64,000 bases of DNA, taken from NCBI GenBank assembly GCA_963920665.1, contig OY987265.1, forward strand, positions 4,717,001-4,781,000. The letters run 5' to 3'. The position numbers and the translations under genes are program-made. Shown here in pieces: positions 47,101-58,344 of this stretch. This stretch comes from Straminergon stramineum. Taxonomy: Eukaryota; Streptophyta; Bryopsida; Hypnales; Calliergonaceae. The notes beneath the pieces are model-generated. The model saw nothing but the letters and a program-made list of their open reading frames with translations. It was not told the origin of the DNA and did not search any database. Positions within the stretch are counted from its first letter, which is position 1, and every line of letters begins with the position of its first letter.

Positions 47101-50100
47101 GCACGAGACCAATCCTCGATTCAAAACGAGTTGGTTGAGATAAAGCCAAGGTTATCTCTTGATACAAAACCTCGGTTCCCGCTTGATTCTAAACCGAGGA
47201 TACCGCTTGATGCCAAAGCTAGGATGCCGCTTGACACAAAGCCAAGGCCCGTTAGTGAATTGAAGGTCAGAGGAAACGAAGGAAGAGCTGCTCTGCCAAG
47301 GTTTGTCTCCAAGAACTTGTGTGAGCAAAGAGGTCATGTTTGGTGTCAGGCACTTGCCGTGGTTTAAGGTAGACATGAAGATGTTAATGGCAGTTGTGAT
47401 CGTGTGGGATAATTGAACTTTCATTTTACTGCAGGGACCGTACCACGAAAGAGAAGGAGACCTCGAGTTCCCCAGGTCTCAGCAGAGAAACAAGTGGTGC
47501 AAATTTACACAAAGCTCTATTTCTTCCAGGAGGTTTAGAAGATGATACTGAGCTTGGATACTATGTGAAGGGCCAGGTTCGATACTGGTCCTGCTATTTA
47601 CGCCGACTTATTGTCTGGCTTGGATGTGTTCTGAAACTGCGTATCCACTATGAGTGGTTCATAATTAGTATAATCCTCCTAGGTTGCGTCATCCATTTTC
47701 AATCGTCAGTTTTACTGATATTGCCTTGCATTTGTGCAGAAATACCAAAGCGGAGTCAAAAGAGGATCAGGAATATTCTGCAGTTGCTGTAATCAAGTGG
47801 TATGACTCCTCCGTCCTTGTGTTCATTCCTCCTGCTTTATATACACAGGAGTTAATAACGATTCTTATGAGGTCGGACTGCATGCCATGTGAGATGAAAT
47901 ACGTCTTGTTTGGGATATCAGTACCATGTGGTCCTATGTATGTATTCAAGTTTACTTGCATTTGACTCGTTGAGATTATCTTTTCATGACGTGTTGGATT
48001 GTATTGCAGATTAGTTGCTCCTTATTTGAGCAACATGCTGGTTGGGGTTCTCGAAGGAATCCGTAAGTTTCATATTCAAGTCTTCATGGATATTTGTTAT
48101 TTTTCATGCAAGTTGGTTTTCTTGTTCTGTTCTCATATTTGTACTCGAACATTAGCACCAAGGCTCAACATTTGACAAAGGCTTTGTTTCTAGTCATACA
48201 CCCATGAAATATGATTCTTACCTGAGAGTAATAGTGGTTGAGTGAAATTGGTGAATCTTGTCATGAGGCAGTTTGTGTGTATCCTCTATTTTGTATCGAT
48301 TTGTCACTTGGAATGAAACTTGTGAATACCCCTTGATCCAAATTTAACTTTGAATGAACAGGTATACCAGCATCTATTTAGCAGATGGGCGCTCGCTTCA
48401 TGATGCTGCTCAGTCTCTTGTGGTCGAACAGACCGTGAAGCAAGAAGGCATCACCCGCACAAAGATTGACCATTTGGACCAGTGTATTGAATGTGGAGAT
48501 ACAGGGGATCTTCAGCTTTGCACTGGTTGCCCTAATGCATATCATCTGGGTACTCTTCGTCGCTACCATCAATCATTCTGATGGCGTCGATCTTTGCATG
48601 CTTTCATATTGCGACTTGTTTGTTAAATGGGATTATTGATTTAGAGGATTGCAAGGTAGAGAACTGGTGTATACTAACACTGAACTGTTTTTCTGTCAGA
48701 TTGTCTGGGTTTAGGAGATTCATCTGTTGCTGAGTTCTTTTGTCCGAGCTGTCAGGAGCAGCGATTTGGTGGAACAAAGGACAGACGCCGATCTATGGGC
48801 AAGAGGCGTTCTAATGGGGCTGCTAAGACTTTGCTTACCAAGGATCGTGTCACTGGCCGGTGTACTCGCTTGTTGCAAGTTACTCCTGAAGCGACCACCA
48901 TTGGTGGTTGCGTTTTCTGCAAGTAAGACTACGTACCAGAATTATTTTTATAATCGTCCCAGAATCATCAAGTAACTAATATACTAAAGTAACCATGCAA
49001 TTCGAGGGTTAAATTTTGCGGTAACATTATGTGCACTTGGTTTTTCGGTTTTGCAAGGGTGGTTGTCTTTGTTACTTTTAGTGCCCGTTTTGTTTTTCCC
49101 GTTGACATCTGATTTATTGCACAAATTTCCTACTTTTTACTGGGATGGTTATATTAACTTTTGACTTAAGGAGTAGAATCTGTTTGTTAGACATCGGTCG
49201 TCCAAAGCTAGTTATTTGCTTATATTTTTGAAGCTTTCCGAGTGTTATCAGGTCTGATTAGTATTTGGATTCTGTGCAGATCTCCTGATTTTGTCAAGTC
49301 AGGATTTGGACCAATGACAACTTTGCTTTGTGATCAGGTGAGCAACAGGCTAATGGTACTAGTACAGAGATACTCAGTTTGGCAACACTTGAAGTCATCT
49401 AGCATAACTGAGAAGTAGACTGGCTGTCCTCGGGCTTGAATTCACATGTTTAGGACTCACCATTGTCACTTATTCTTATGCTAAACTGTCATCCTCGATT
49501 TCTTTCTTGTCGTTATTACTTGTTGATGTCATGAGTTTGTTTATTATCTATCGTACTCTGAAAACCTGTGATCTTCTGAGTTACAGAGGTATTTATTTTC
49601 TTGGTTCCTCTGTCCTTCAGTACATTCTATTAATGTTATTTGATGTTTTCAGTGTGAGCGGGAATATCACGTTGGGTGCTTAAAAAAGCATGGTCTAGAA
49701 GACCTGAAGGTAATAATCATACTCGACCAGTGCTAGTCTGGTGTGACTGGTAGAATATGACAGGGAATTTTAGAAGCTGATTGTATTTGATCTCTTTTGA
49801 AAAACACTTGAGTTATTCTTCAAATAATTGCTCTTGAATCTTAAATCTCATTACCAAATTTTTCGTCTGTGTTTTCAGGAGCTTCCAGAGGGAGAGTGGT
49901 TCTGTGGTGAAGATTGCAAGCACATTCATAGCATACTACGTTTACTAGTGGCGAATGGGCCTGAGCCCTTAGCTGATAGCATAATCAGTAAAGCTTTGAA
50001 ATTTCGGCCTCAATTTGATAAATCTGAAGAATCAGGAGAGTCGGGCTGTGGAGGCTTTGAGTGGCAGCTTCTGCATGGTAGGGGTGGAGATTCCGCCAAT

Positions 50101-52131
50101 GGTAAAACACTTTCAGAAGCAGTTGAAATATTTTCGGTGAGTTGCAGTTCGAACCTGCCCTTTTTCCTCCGATCAAATTGATATTCCTCATTTTCTGCCA
50201 GTTTTTGAACCCTCACTAATAATTCTTTATTAGATTTTGTTGTTAATGGTATTCTTACGAGTGCCCGAAGAAAAGTATTCTTAGAGGGTACAGAACAGTT
50301 ACAAAGTTTCGAAAAAGAATGTCGGAAATGAGAGACTCTAATATCAACCCTGCCCATTTAAGAGCTACATCTATAACTTGTCAGACACTGTCCTAATGGA
50401 AGTGGGCAATGCAATTAAGTCTAGCATTGCAATCCTCTGATTCAAATAGATGGGATCACTGAGCTTCAAATGTCATATTTGTGGTGCTATTTGTACAGGA
50501 ATGTTTTGATCCCATTGCGGATGGAATATCGGGAGGTGATTTGATTCCTCTTATGGTACACAGGTAAGAGCCCTTTTATGAGTCCATCCAAAGGTTTGCT
50601 AGTTTCTGTGTGCCAACAAGGTGGTGAGTTCATATGCACTCCTAATTGCTGCGTATGTTTGTAACATCGCGAGTCTCGAAAGCTTTGATGCATGTAGTAT
50701 ATATTTACTTGTTTTGAAACTTGGCGTTCAGGCGCAGCATTCGAGATCAAGATTTTCGAGGGATCTACTGTGTTGTTCTGAAGCACTTGTAAGTGAATCT
50801 GTTCTTCATTTGAACTTTTAGTAATTTGCTTTTGTCATCTTACATTTCTGGCGTCCCCAAAACTAAGAGTCCCCGAGACCTACTTTGAGTTTATTTATTT
50901 GTGAATGATCACCTTGAGATCTCTGGATTCAAATACAAGTCCATTAATATTGAGTTGGCCTTGAAACTGCAGCAATAAAGTCGTCTCTACAGCCCTTATC
51001 CGCATCTTTGGGAGGCAGCTAGCAGAACTACCGCTTTTAGCAACGAGTCCTTCACATCAAGGCCAGGTAGGTGTACTGTCTTAATAGAACTTATGATGGT
51101 GTTAGTAAGGTTATTTCAGATGCAAGTAACCCCTAAGTGCCAAACTGGCCAAAAGTGGTTCATTCCGTATCTACAGTAGGATGAAGAAGTTAAACCCACA
51201 TTTTTGAATGACAGGAGTATGTTTTGAACTTTAATCTAAATATCTATTTTCTTTAAAGTGGATTTTTTATCCTTAACCGGGGCACTTACGGTTAATGATT
51301 GAAGAGTTCATTCTAAGATTGAGTCGGTATTTGTAGCTTTATTTTCGTTATGTGAGGTGTTTTGGAAACGTGGCCTCCCGCTCAGGACCTTGCTCTTCAG
51401 GAGTATCTACAATAGTATTCCATGCAATTCTTTTTGTAGCCGTTATGCGAGTTGACCTGTGCTTGTTCTACCATGGTGCAGGGCCACTGTAAAGCACTCT
51501 TGTTATCAATTGAAAGATTGTTAGGTGTGCTGCGAGTTGAACGGCTGGCACTTCCTGCAGCACACGGTGCAGAGGGTATCTGGCTGAATAAATTCGACTT
51601 CAGTCGCATGAGTGAGGAGAAGGTGTGTATTTAGCACTTGCTGCACTTTACCCTGAGACCAAATGATTGATTAACACGTTGAATGTCACTATTCTCTGTA
51701 GTTTAATAGAGTTTATAGTTAGCCCTCAGCCCTCTCCAGTGACACGCTTGTATTTGCACACTTCCTGTACATCCTCAGAATCTTTCATTTATGTGCACAT
51801 CTGATTGGACACCTTCCACATATCAAGTGGTGAATGTGCATCCGAGTGCCAATGGAGGCATATCATCAGAGAGGGTAGAGTGCTGAAAACGGAAATTGGA
51901 CTCCCCAATCAGAATATGCAGTTTAGGTGATTTATCTATGCTTCAGTTTTTGGTGGCATTTTCGGAATGTGTCAGGAGTAGGTTTTTGATGTTGTCTGTT
52001 TAGACTAATAGCGGTAACATGCACATGTGCAGGTGACGCAGTTTCACACGGACCTTAATATGATGGTTTTCACCGGCTCATTCATGCTAGAGAAAGCGAT
52101 TGCCCCGTTGGAGATTATAGTTGGAGCATAG
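44198..52131 (+). CDS. PHD-finger / GNAT-domain chromatin regulator with TPL-binding-like domains (~1256 aa)
   Basis: Eighteen exons in consistent phase: 44198-44568, 44890-46144, 46284-46466, 46683-46751, 46903-47300, 47435-47576, 47740-47799, 48010-48062, 48362-48549, 48700-48922, 49280-49337, 49653-49709, 49879-50136, 50499-50563, 50732-50788, 50973-51066, 51482-51622, 52033-52131. Residues 1-542 are acidic, Ser/Glu-rich and probably disordered. Two TDBD-like (jasmonate-type TPL-binding) modules follow: GLLDGHSVRYIGRGG to FEKHAGSSARHPS, and LFLPGGLEDDTELGYYVKGQ to FEQHAGWGSRRNPY. PHD1 (CIECGDTGDLQLCTGCPNAYH) spans ~886-920 and PHD2 (CVFCK, CDQCEREYHVGCLKKHG, WFCGEDC) ~977-1035. A GNAT acetyltransferase domain ends the protein, with acetyl-CoA loop SHQGQGHCKALL and FDFSRM. 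This is the order of Arabidopsis At2g36720/At2g27980-type proteins, relatives of IDM1/ROS4, nuclear histone-reading acetyltransferase-like factors. Four octapeptide repeats lie between the TDBD modules. Exon 5 uses an AAG acceptor. Confidence 0.92.
47143..47247 (+). repeat. 24-bp coding minisatellite: KPRxPLDx octapeptide x4
   Basis: Inside exon 5 of the PHD/GNAT gene, about residues 707-741: KPRLSLDT, KPRFPLDS, KPRIPLDA, KARMPLDT, then a partial KPR. The DNA units are 24 bp and diverge mostly at silent and position-4 sites, so the frame is kept. The repeat lies in a linker between the two TDBD-like modules. Confidence 0.92.
51126..51295. mobile_element. ~170-bp TTAA-type element in an intron of the PHD/GNAT gene
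   Basis: The left end GTAACCCCTAAGTGCC is inverted at the right as GGCACTTACGGTTAA. It lies wholly within the intron 51067-51481, on neither splice site. The end sequence relates it to the other TTAA elements of the window, but the interior is different. Confidence 0.65.
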
Positions 52132-53012
52132 GTAGGCTCAGTTAGGGGAGTGATTCGAAGGATACATTTTTATTCATTTGGGGGCTGATTCGTTTCTGCA
52201 CAACCTGCCATCAGTCAATCAAAAGTTTGATTCTTCTTTTACCGACTAAATGCTCGTCAAATTGCATGAGACTGACTAGTTCAACATGGCACTGTTTACT
52301 GTACATAGAGGTACATAGATGAACATCGATCCAAGGTCATGAGCTGGTCGTCGTGGTGTTCACCGAGATTATTGTTACTGGAACTGAAATCACTGACAAT
52401 CACTTGTTGACAAGAAGAGTTGTAATTCTGGGCTCTGTTTTTGCTGCTTCACCAACTGTAACTGAAACGGTACTATCTGGAAACTGTTTGCCGCAGACTG
52501 TTGGCGGACTAGTTTCACTTGTTCTGGACAGTAGCCTGGAAGTAGTGGAGAGTGTGTCGTAAGTGCTTGGGAGCTTACATGGGACTATGGGAGTCTTCTG
52601 ACAGGATTCAGCAACTCTCTGCGGAACCTCTCTGCGACCATAGAAACACAAATAAATGAATACCAAAAAAGTACCTGTCTAGGTTTATAATATACTGCCA
52701 AATGTATTCTAATGCACGGAGCATATAATATTCTTTCTTCCACAAAATGAAGGGGCATAAAATCAAATGTGAGAAAAAATTTCTTCAACATTTTGTCGAT
52801 CAGTTCCCAATGTGAGAAATTCATCAAGGACAGTAGAATTGTGCGGCTCTGTCCCACTACAGTAGCTTTAGGTGGGAGGAAAGAAATGTGATGCTCCATC
52901 TTGCGATTTGAATGGGGTCTCTCCACGAGTAGGACTTACACAAAATTACAATTGCTGGGCTACTATGGGCTAAAGCTAATAAATCTTTAGAATTGGATGT
53001 AAAATGAAAAGA
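52132..53012. other. 3' flank of the PHD/GNAT gene
   Basis: Probably the 3' UTR, then ordinary spacer. No coding frame with recognisable features and no RNA gene seen. Confidence 0.45.
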
Positions 53013-53978
53013 TTAACCCCTAAAGGACCAAACTGCGTTTTTGGCACTTAACCCTTAAAGGAACAAACTGCAATTTTGGCAACATAGTGATTGGGGGCAA
53101 CTTACTATGAGTAAGGTTCATTTATTTTTTCTTCAAAATTTTCACACATGGGGACCAGGTTTTTCTTCAAGGCCCAACAATTTTCATAACTTTTGACTTC
53201 ATAGTTTGAAAGTTATTATATGATATGTAATTTTTTTTCTTCAACTCTGGGCAAATTAGAAAACAAAAAAAATTTTAGATACAAAAATTTGAAATGAGTT
53301 TTCTAGATGTTTATGTAGTTGAAAAGTTGTGAATAATTTCATTTTGATTAATGAGATAAAACTTAAGAGGAGTTTTAGTTTACAAGTAGTTATGGATTTT
53401 CTATTCTAAAATAAACATTGAAGTCCTTTCATTAACTCAATTTTCAATATTTTTTGAAAAAATTAAAATCATCCAATTTAGTCAAATTGTTTATCACAAC
53501 ATTACAACCATAGGGATTGGCATTTTTCAATTTTATAACTAAATTCTTAACAATTTAGTATTTTGAATCATTCTATATTCCTTTCAACTTACTATTTTTT
53601 CCTATATGTTGTACAATTCCAAATGATATAAAAATTTTCAAGCATATACCCAACTTGACTTGAAGAATGAATCTAAAGAAGTACCACCATTTTGGACATT
53701 TTTTCATGCAAATGTGACCTTGTGAAGTGCAAATGCCTAGTTTTTGCAAGGCCTAAAAAAGGATTTTGGTCAATTTAAGTGCAAATATCATACAATCCAC
53801 ATGTTGGAAATTTCAGAATTTTTTTTCACATCTTCCCAAACCAGAATACTACAAAATACTACAATTACATGTGTCCAAAATATTTTGGTTTTTTTTCTAA
53901 AATTTGGCACTTTTCCTAGATATGGTAGTTTTGGAGCATTTTTGGTGAAAATATAGTCAAGGAACTTTTAGGCATTAC
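53013..53978. mobile_element. TTAA-bounded element, ~930-bp family, copy 2 with duplicated left tip
   Basis: The full element starts at TTAACCCTTAAAGGAAC (53048) and ends near CTTTTAGGCATTACC (53978). Immediately before it, 53013-53047 repeats the first ~35 bp of a related tip (TTAACCCCTAAAGGACCAAA), so the left end is doubled. The interior matches 11469-12404. Confidence 0.72.
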
Positions 53979-54473
53979 CATTTACCAATGACCAAGACTA
54001 AATTCTTTGAGTATAGGCAAATGCAAGTAGAGATGACTACAAAAGAAAAAAAATGAATTTTCAATGTACTAGTAGAAATACATAAATGATCAATGTGAGA
54101 CATCAATGAGTACTCCAAATTGTTTTTTTCATTCATGTGCATGCCTTATACATATTGAAAGATTTGAATGTAAATATTTCCAAGGTTTGGGTTTTGGGTG
54201 CAATAGGGTGCAAGATTAGGAATGGATGTCTTCACTCTAAGTTAGATTGAAAAAATCACTGGGGCGAACTCCAAACACAAGATTTCTCAATGAACAATCA
54301 TGACCTTAGCCATTGATGATAGTGATTTCATGATAGAGATGTAACGACATTTGCACTCAAAATCGCCACTTGAAATGAATGTTTTGGGTACATTCTAGGT
54401 GATGATTCTAGGTGTACAAACCTCAATGATAGCTTTAATTTTTAGCTATAGGAGAGACAATCTCTCAATTTAA

Positions 54474-54708
54474 TTAACCCTTAAACAATGTTGAGGACAT
54501 TTTTTGTCCAATGGATGACAAAGAATCTTCCTATGTAGGATAGAAAGTGCAATTGTTCATCCTAGGAATTTTGTGCAAAAAGGAGAGATCTTGCACAATA
54601 GTTTGAATGACCTCCAATGAGTATTTTTGGTTTTTTTAAAGTACATGAAGTCACACGGTTCCAAAAGGGATGATTTCCACAGTCACTAGTCTGTTCTTTA
54701 AGGGTTAT
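54474..54708. mobile_element. TTAA-bounded element, ~230-bp second family, copy 3
   Basis: It starts TTAACCCTTAAACAATG and ends GTTCTTTAAGGGTTAT, both tips preserved. It is the best guide to the termini of the family also seen at 32248-32473 and 32615-32835. Non-coding. Confidence 0.78.
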
Positions 54709-54789
54709 GGAATAACTTACTACTCTCTCACTAGTCACTACAACCTTGTTTTGGCAAAGGCTAAGAAGTGTGGAAGTTACGTAACATAT

Positions 54790-54953
54790 AAGGTAAGTTA
54801 ACTCAACCTATGATAGGCCAAATGGGAGCCAACCCATCATAAGAAAAAATATTCTAGAGGTGTACATTTCAAAACTAGAATGTACACCACTATTCTAATT
54901 TTGCATGTGATGGATTGGCTCCCATTTGACTTGTCATAGGTTGAGTTACCTTA
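54790..54953. mobile_element. 164-bp near-perfect hairpin element
   Basis: The outer ~48 bp on each side are inverted copies (AACTCAACCTATGAT...AAATGGGAGCCAA against TTGGCTCCCATTTGAC...TCATAGGTTGAGTT). The centre holds a second inverted pair, GGTGTACATT and AATGTACACC. A transcript would fold into one long hairpin. It is a miniature inverted-repeat element or foldback; it carries no reading frame. Confidence 0.8.
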
Positions 54954-55858
54954 GTGGGAGGCCTAAGGGGGGAGGGCTCCCGCTATGTTAAGCACTGCGC
55001 AACTAAGGTGAAATCATACCACAATTGTGGAAGATAAATCTTACAATGCATGGTAAGTAGTGTTGAGTAGTGTAAACAGTGCCATTTTGCCATATAATGG
55101 AGATATTTCAATAGGAGGTTGATAGCTCAATGCTTAAAATTTACGACAAGTCTATCAAAAGTATGGAAGGTATTTATGACAAACTTGTGATCAAAAGAGT
55201 TCGACATTCCACCTAATGGACTAACAAGTCTAAGGAAGCCGACCCCCCTTCTGACCACTTAACTTAACTGACACACATACTGCAAGGGAGATTTCAACAG
55301 TGGAGAAATTTTTCCCATGAGCAAAAATAGAGTTCACAAGGTTTCCATAATTTTTCAGATTTTTTTTCCTCACAAAATAATTACTACAAATTTTTAAGCT
55401 GAAGATTCTATTCTATCCATTTTGGCCATACAGACCTTCCTCTTTTCGACCAAGAGCTGGTTGCAAAATCCAAGAAGGGCTGGGTCCAAATTTGAGAGTC
55501 TTGTAGCCAATTATAATGCACCATGAACTGCCTGGGAACTATGCCAGCATTAATTGTTGCTAATCACCTACTGATTGAAATTACTCCACCCTACGTTGCC
55601 AGACTGGGTCTGTGATTAGTAAGGGGTCGGCTCCCTTAGTGCTCACAAATATCAGTCTATATGTTCACAAATTTATTTATCACGGCAACAGAATGTGTGG
55701 AAATAACAAAGGGTTAGACTTGAATTACTGGGACAACTACCAGTGTTTGTAACAGCTTGAACTAATTTTGAATTCATATCTTGGACCACCGTGTAGGTTT
55801 ATGTGAAAGTAATTGCTGCCTCTGCCCCAAAACATTTTCAGTGGTTCGCAAAACTTGG
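54954..55858. other. Spacer without recognised genes
   Basis: Mixed-composition DNA between two elements. I see no coding frame, RNA gene or clear repeat in it. Confidence 0.5.
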
Positions 55859-56432
55859 TTAACCCCTAAAGGACGAGGCACATTTTGGACACAAACTGTG
55901 AAAAACTGCCACTTCTTAGAACAGTAAGAAAAACATGAACAAAAAATGTTTTTTTTCAAAATTCAACCGTACAAATTTGTACTAGACTACTATGGGAATA
56001 TGTGGAAAAAATTTCAGAAACTTTGACCGCACGGATTGAAAGATTATAACGTTTGAAGTTAGAAGAAAAAGTTTTTTTTTGACCCTGCCCGACAGGGCCA
56101 GCAGACTTTAACTCCTGTAAAAGTGAGATTTTTACACTATACATGGTTATTTTTTCTTACATTTGTACCTGAAATCATGTAAATTACATACCTGAAAAAT
56201 TTCAGAAGTAAAGGAGGATTTTTGCAAAAGCTGCCCGATTAAAAAAAAAGTTCGGGGCAGCATAACTTTTGATCCGGGGATCCGATCGAAAAAAAAATTA
56301 TATTCCCACTTAGGGGGTACATGTGTACACCTTGTATCAAAAATTTGTGAACATCCAACCAAAATTGACTTCATAGGAACCTACCCGGATTTCGATTGTC
56401 CTTTCAACGGACAATTGTCCTTTAGGGGTTAA
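55859..56432. mobile_element. TTAA-bounded element, ~570-bp second family, copy 2, perfect 16-bp inverted ends
   Basis: It begins TTAACCCCTAAAGGAC and ends GTCCTTTAGGGGTTAA, a perfect 16-bp inversion including TTAA on both sides. It aligns with 34143-34711. This copy best shows the terminal structure of the whole set. Frames inside it stay under 80 codons and show no transposase motif. Confidence 0.85.
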
Positions 56433-57370
56433 AATAAGCTCAGATTTTAACTACAGAGGGTATTCTGAAGCTTTTTAGGAGATGCTTGTCGGAAGGAAAC
56501 ATGTGCATATGGATGCTTTCTACATATCTTTGCAACTAAATTTTTAAAATTCATCTAGAATGGTTTTCAACTCCAATTATCATATAAAACCATGAAAATG
56601 AAATGTTTGAAACAATTCACCAGAAATGGAGTTCTGATTTTTTTGACACTAAAACTTGGTTTGATTGATTGAGATTGTGTAAAAATTGAATATTATAATG
56701 AAGGACGAAGAAACAAGGCAATTGTATTTTATATTGTGCAAATCCTTTGAATGGCACAATAGGGTGACCGTATTATTGTTGCCGGGTCCTAAACAAGGAC
56801 TCCAGCCAAGAAGTCAGTCAAACTACCCCCCCAAAGTACAAAAATAGTACAAGTAGTCGATTCAATGAATAGTGTCTTCCTCGTTTCTACAAAAACCCTT
56901 CCATCGGACATTTATTGTTGTCCGCAAGTATTTGTTCGAAGGGTTAAAGGGTTAAAGGAAAGCGTTCACAGTCTCTAGTCTCTACCATGTAGGCATCCGT
57001 ATAGCCACACTACTCACATGTTGCTTTTGTGAATGAAACCCTCGGTCCTCTGACCTCGCTAATTAGAATGCTTCTCTTTCTGTCACGACATACCGGTACA
57101 CTTCCTCCAAAGAAACTGCGAACAACATTCAGATTTAGGTTGTGAGTCAGCAAACATTAGTCACCATTACATATGGAAGCACAAGTTCAGATTTACGTAA
57201 AAAAGCTTTAGAGACTTAACACAGAGAGCAAAAAAATTTTGAACTGTATCTTCTACAGATGAACATCAACTTTGTAACACACGAACGGGACAAACTGTTT
57301 CCGTGTCTCTGCAAACCCGAACTAAGGTGGATCCGGCTAACCGAAAGACACTAGGAAAATAAATAAATTC
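56433..57370. other. Spacer without recognised genes
   Basis: AT-rich then mixed DNA. Short GGGTTAAAGGGTTAAAGG at about 56939-56956 looks like a remnant of TTAA-element tips. Nothing else is supported. Confidence 0.45.
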
Positions 57371-57489
57371 AGATTTCCATTATCATATACATGACATTCT
57401 TGAACTGTCCGGCCGCAGTACCTTTTCCTTTCCACACCTCCCGCTCCCTCAACAGTCTTGAATGAAAATTTTTCCACATATCAAGCCCC

Positions 57490-58310
57490 CTGTAACACGA
57501 ATATATTTGTGTTTTCAGGGCTTCTGTAGAGCACTGTAGAAAGGGTACCTGGCTCCTCTTATTCAAGAATGTTATGTACACCACAGAATGCATTTATTTG
57601 GCTTACCTTGTGTTGGGAAATGCGATTGCAGCGAATCATGGCAGCTTTGCTTCCACTCGGATTGATACCACCTGATCGTTCATAGCATACGCAGACTGTC
57701 AATGTGGGCTTCAAGGAATCTCTTGTACTATGCATAGCTAGACTGTCCACGGAAAGTGTGCTTTCCTCAGAATTTACCCAGTCACGCTTCACTAAATATC
57801 CTTATGGTGAACACAAAGCTCAAAAATCTACTAGGAAGAGAATATTGTCAAACAAACAGTTAGAGGTGATCAGCATGGAGAGATACTAGTACAAGGCACA
57901 CCTGCTTTGGCATGAAGAACAAGAATGTCTTGAGATCTACAGCGGTGAGCAACTGTTTGAACTTGATATCTGAAGATAATTTGGCTCTAAGTGGGCAGGA
58001 GCCCAAAGGCTGGACTCCCCAGATGGATGATTCTTCATCACTGTCCATCTCCGCATCAATCTCTCAAACGGTTGCCGACGTCAGTTATCTGAACAGAACA
58101 TATCAAATACATTATATCATATGTGGTTACGCCGGACTTCAGTACAGGAGGTCTAAGAATTTGCGACTTTGTTAAGTCACAAATAGCGGAGAACAATTTA
58201 CTCCACAATTGATTGCCGATTGCATTTACCACCTCAGAATCGGAAACTTGCAGGAATTAAAAATGGAAAACCATTGCAGAAGAGTGACAGGAGAAAAGGC
58301 ACTTACAAAT
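57490..58310 (-). other. Spliced-looking exons downstream of the SLX1 stop (3' UTR introns or remnant exons)
   Basis: On the minus strand, after the SLX1 stop, there is a strong donor TTT/GTAAGT at about 58308. A matching acceptor TGTTCTGTTCAG lies near 58092, then donors CAG/GTGTGC near 57901 and AAG/GTAAGC near 57606, with an acceptor GTGTTACAG near 57494. Two open stretches sit between them: one starting MDSDEESSIWGVQP at 58026 and one containing DWVNSEESTLSVDSL. The phases do not join into one frame with SLX1, so a long spliced 3' UTR is likeliest; a small separate gene is possible. Confidence 0.35.
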
Positions 58311-58344
58311 GGCAAAATGCATACGTGTCAAGAAGAACTCTGAT

